Origin: Apostichopus japonicus
Lineage: Eukaryota; Echinodermata; Holothuroidea; Aspidochirotida; Stichopodidae
Direction of reading: 5' to 3'
NCBI RefSeq assembly: GCF_037975245.1
Contig: NC_092565.1
Location: forward strand, 22,585,499 to 22,649,498
DNA: 64,000 nt
In this document: positions 60,646 through 64,000 of the stretch, in pieces
Position numbering within the stretch: the stretch's first letter is position 1
How the letters are laid out: every line of letters starts with the position of its first letter
Translations under genes and position numbers: made by a program
The notes under the pieces: generated by a model
What the model was told of the DNA's origin: nothing
Database searches by the model: none
What the model saw: only the letters and a program-made list of their open reading frames with translations

Positions 60646-64000
<3,355 letters not shown>

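Overview
The window looks like nuclear DNA from a marine invertebrate, most likely an echinoderm or similar deuterostome. It is AT-rich, its genes are split by GT-AG introns, it carries many microsatellites and poly-C/poly-G tracts, and it holds several classes of eukaryotic transposon. The species cannot be fixed from the sequence alone. Two conserved protein genes can be read with confidence. Nearly everything else is intron, intergenic DNA or mobile elements.

Layout. Positions 1-11647 are probably an intron of RAB28, whose earlier exons lie before the window. This stretch holds an 18-bp minisatellite (2750-3090) and a complete DIRS-type tyrosine-recombinase retrotransposon (3938-10483), which sits inside an older terminal-inverted-repeat element (3550-3937 plus 10484-10522). 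The last three coding exons of RAB28 follow on the + strand (11648-14871), ending in a CaaX prenylation box. From 14872 to 25037 there is no recognisable gene, only tandem repeats, a TTAA-flanked MITE, a hAT MITE with a perfect 8-bp target duplication, and a pair of related repeats. A complete 16-exon WDR91 gene runs on the - strand from its start codon at 38205 to its stop at 25038. Its joined exons total 2331 nt in consistent phase, giving 776 residues. Its introns contain a 44-bp minisatellite and a LINE tail. From 38206 to 44000 there are an L2-like LINE fragment, a second copy of the TTAA MITE and a 1.7-kb hAT element with an 8-bp target duplication. From 44 kb to 64 kb there is no conserved gene I recognise: a few candidate exons, a tRNA-like Pol III unit, another hAT MITE, large (TA)n blocks and degenerate tandem arrays.

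How the parts work together. RAB28 and WDR91 are convergent (tail to tail) and about 10 kb apart; both belong to membrane-trafficking families, but nothing in the sequence shows co-regulation. The DIRS element is the most informative object. It has three uninterrupted reading frames (Gag-like, RT/RNase H/methylase-like, tyrosine recombinase), inverted terminal repeats and an internal complementary region that matches the predicted circular-intermediate junction, so its ends can be placed to within about three bases.
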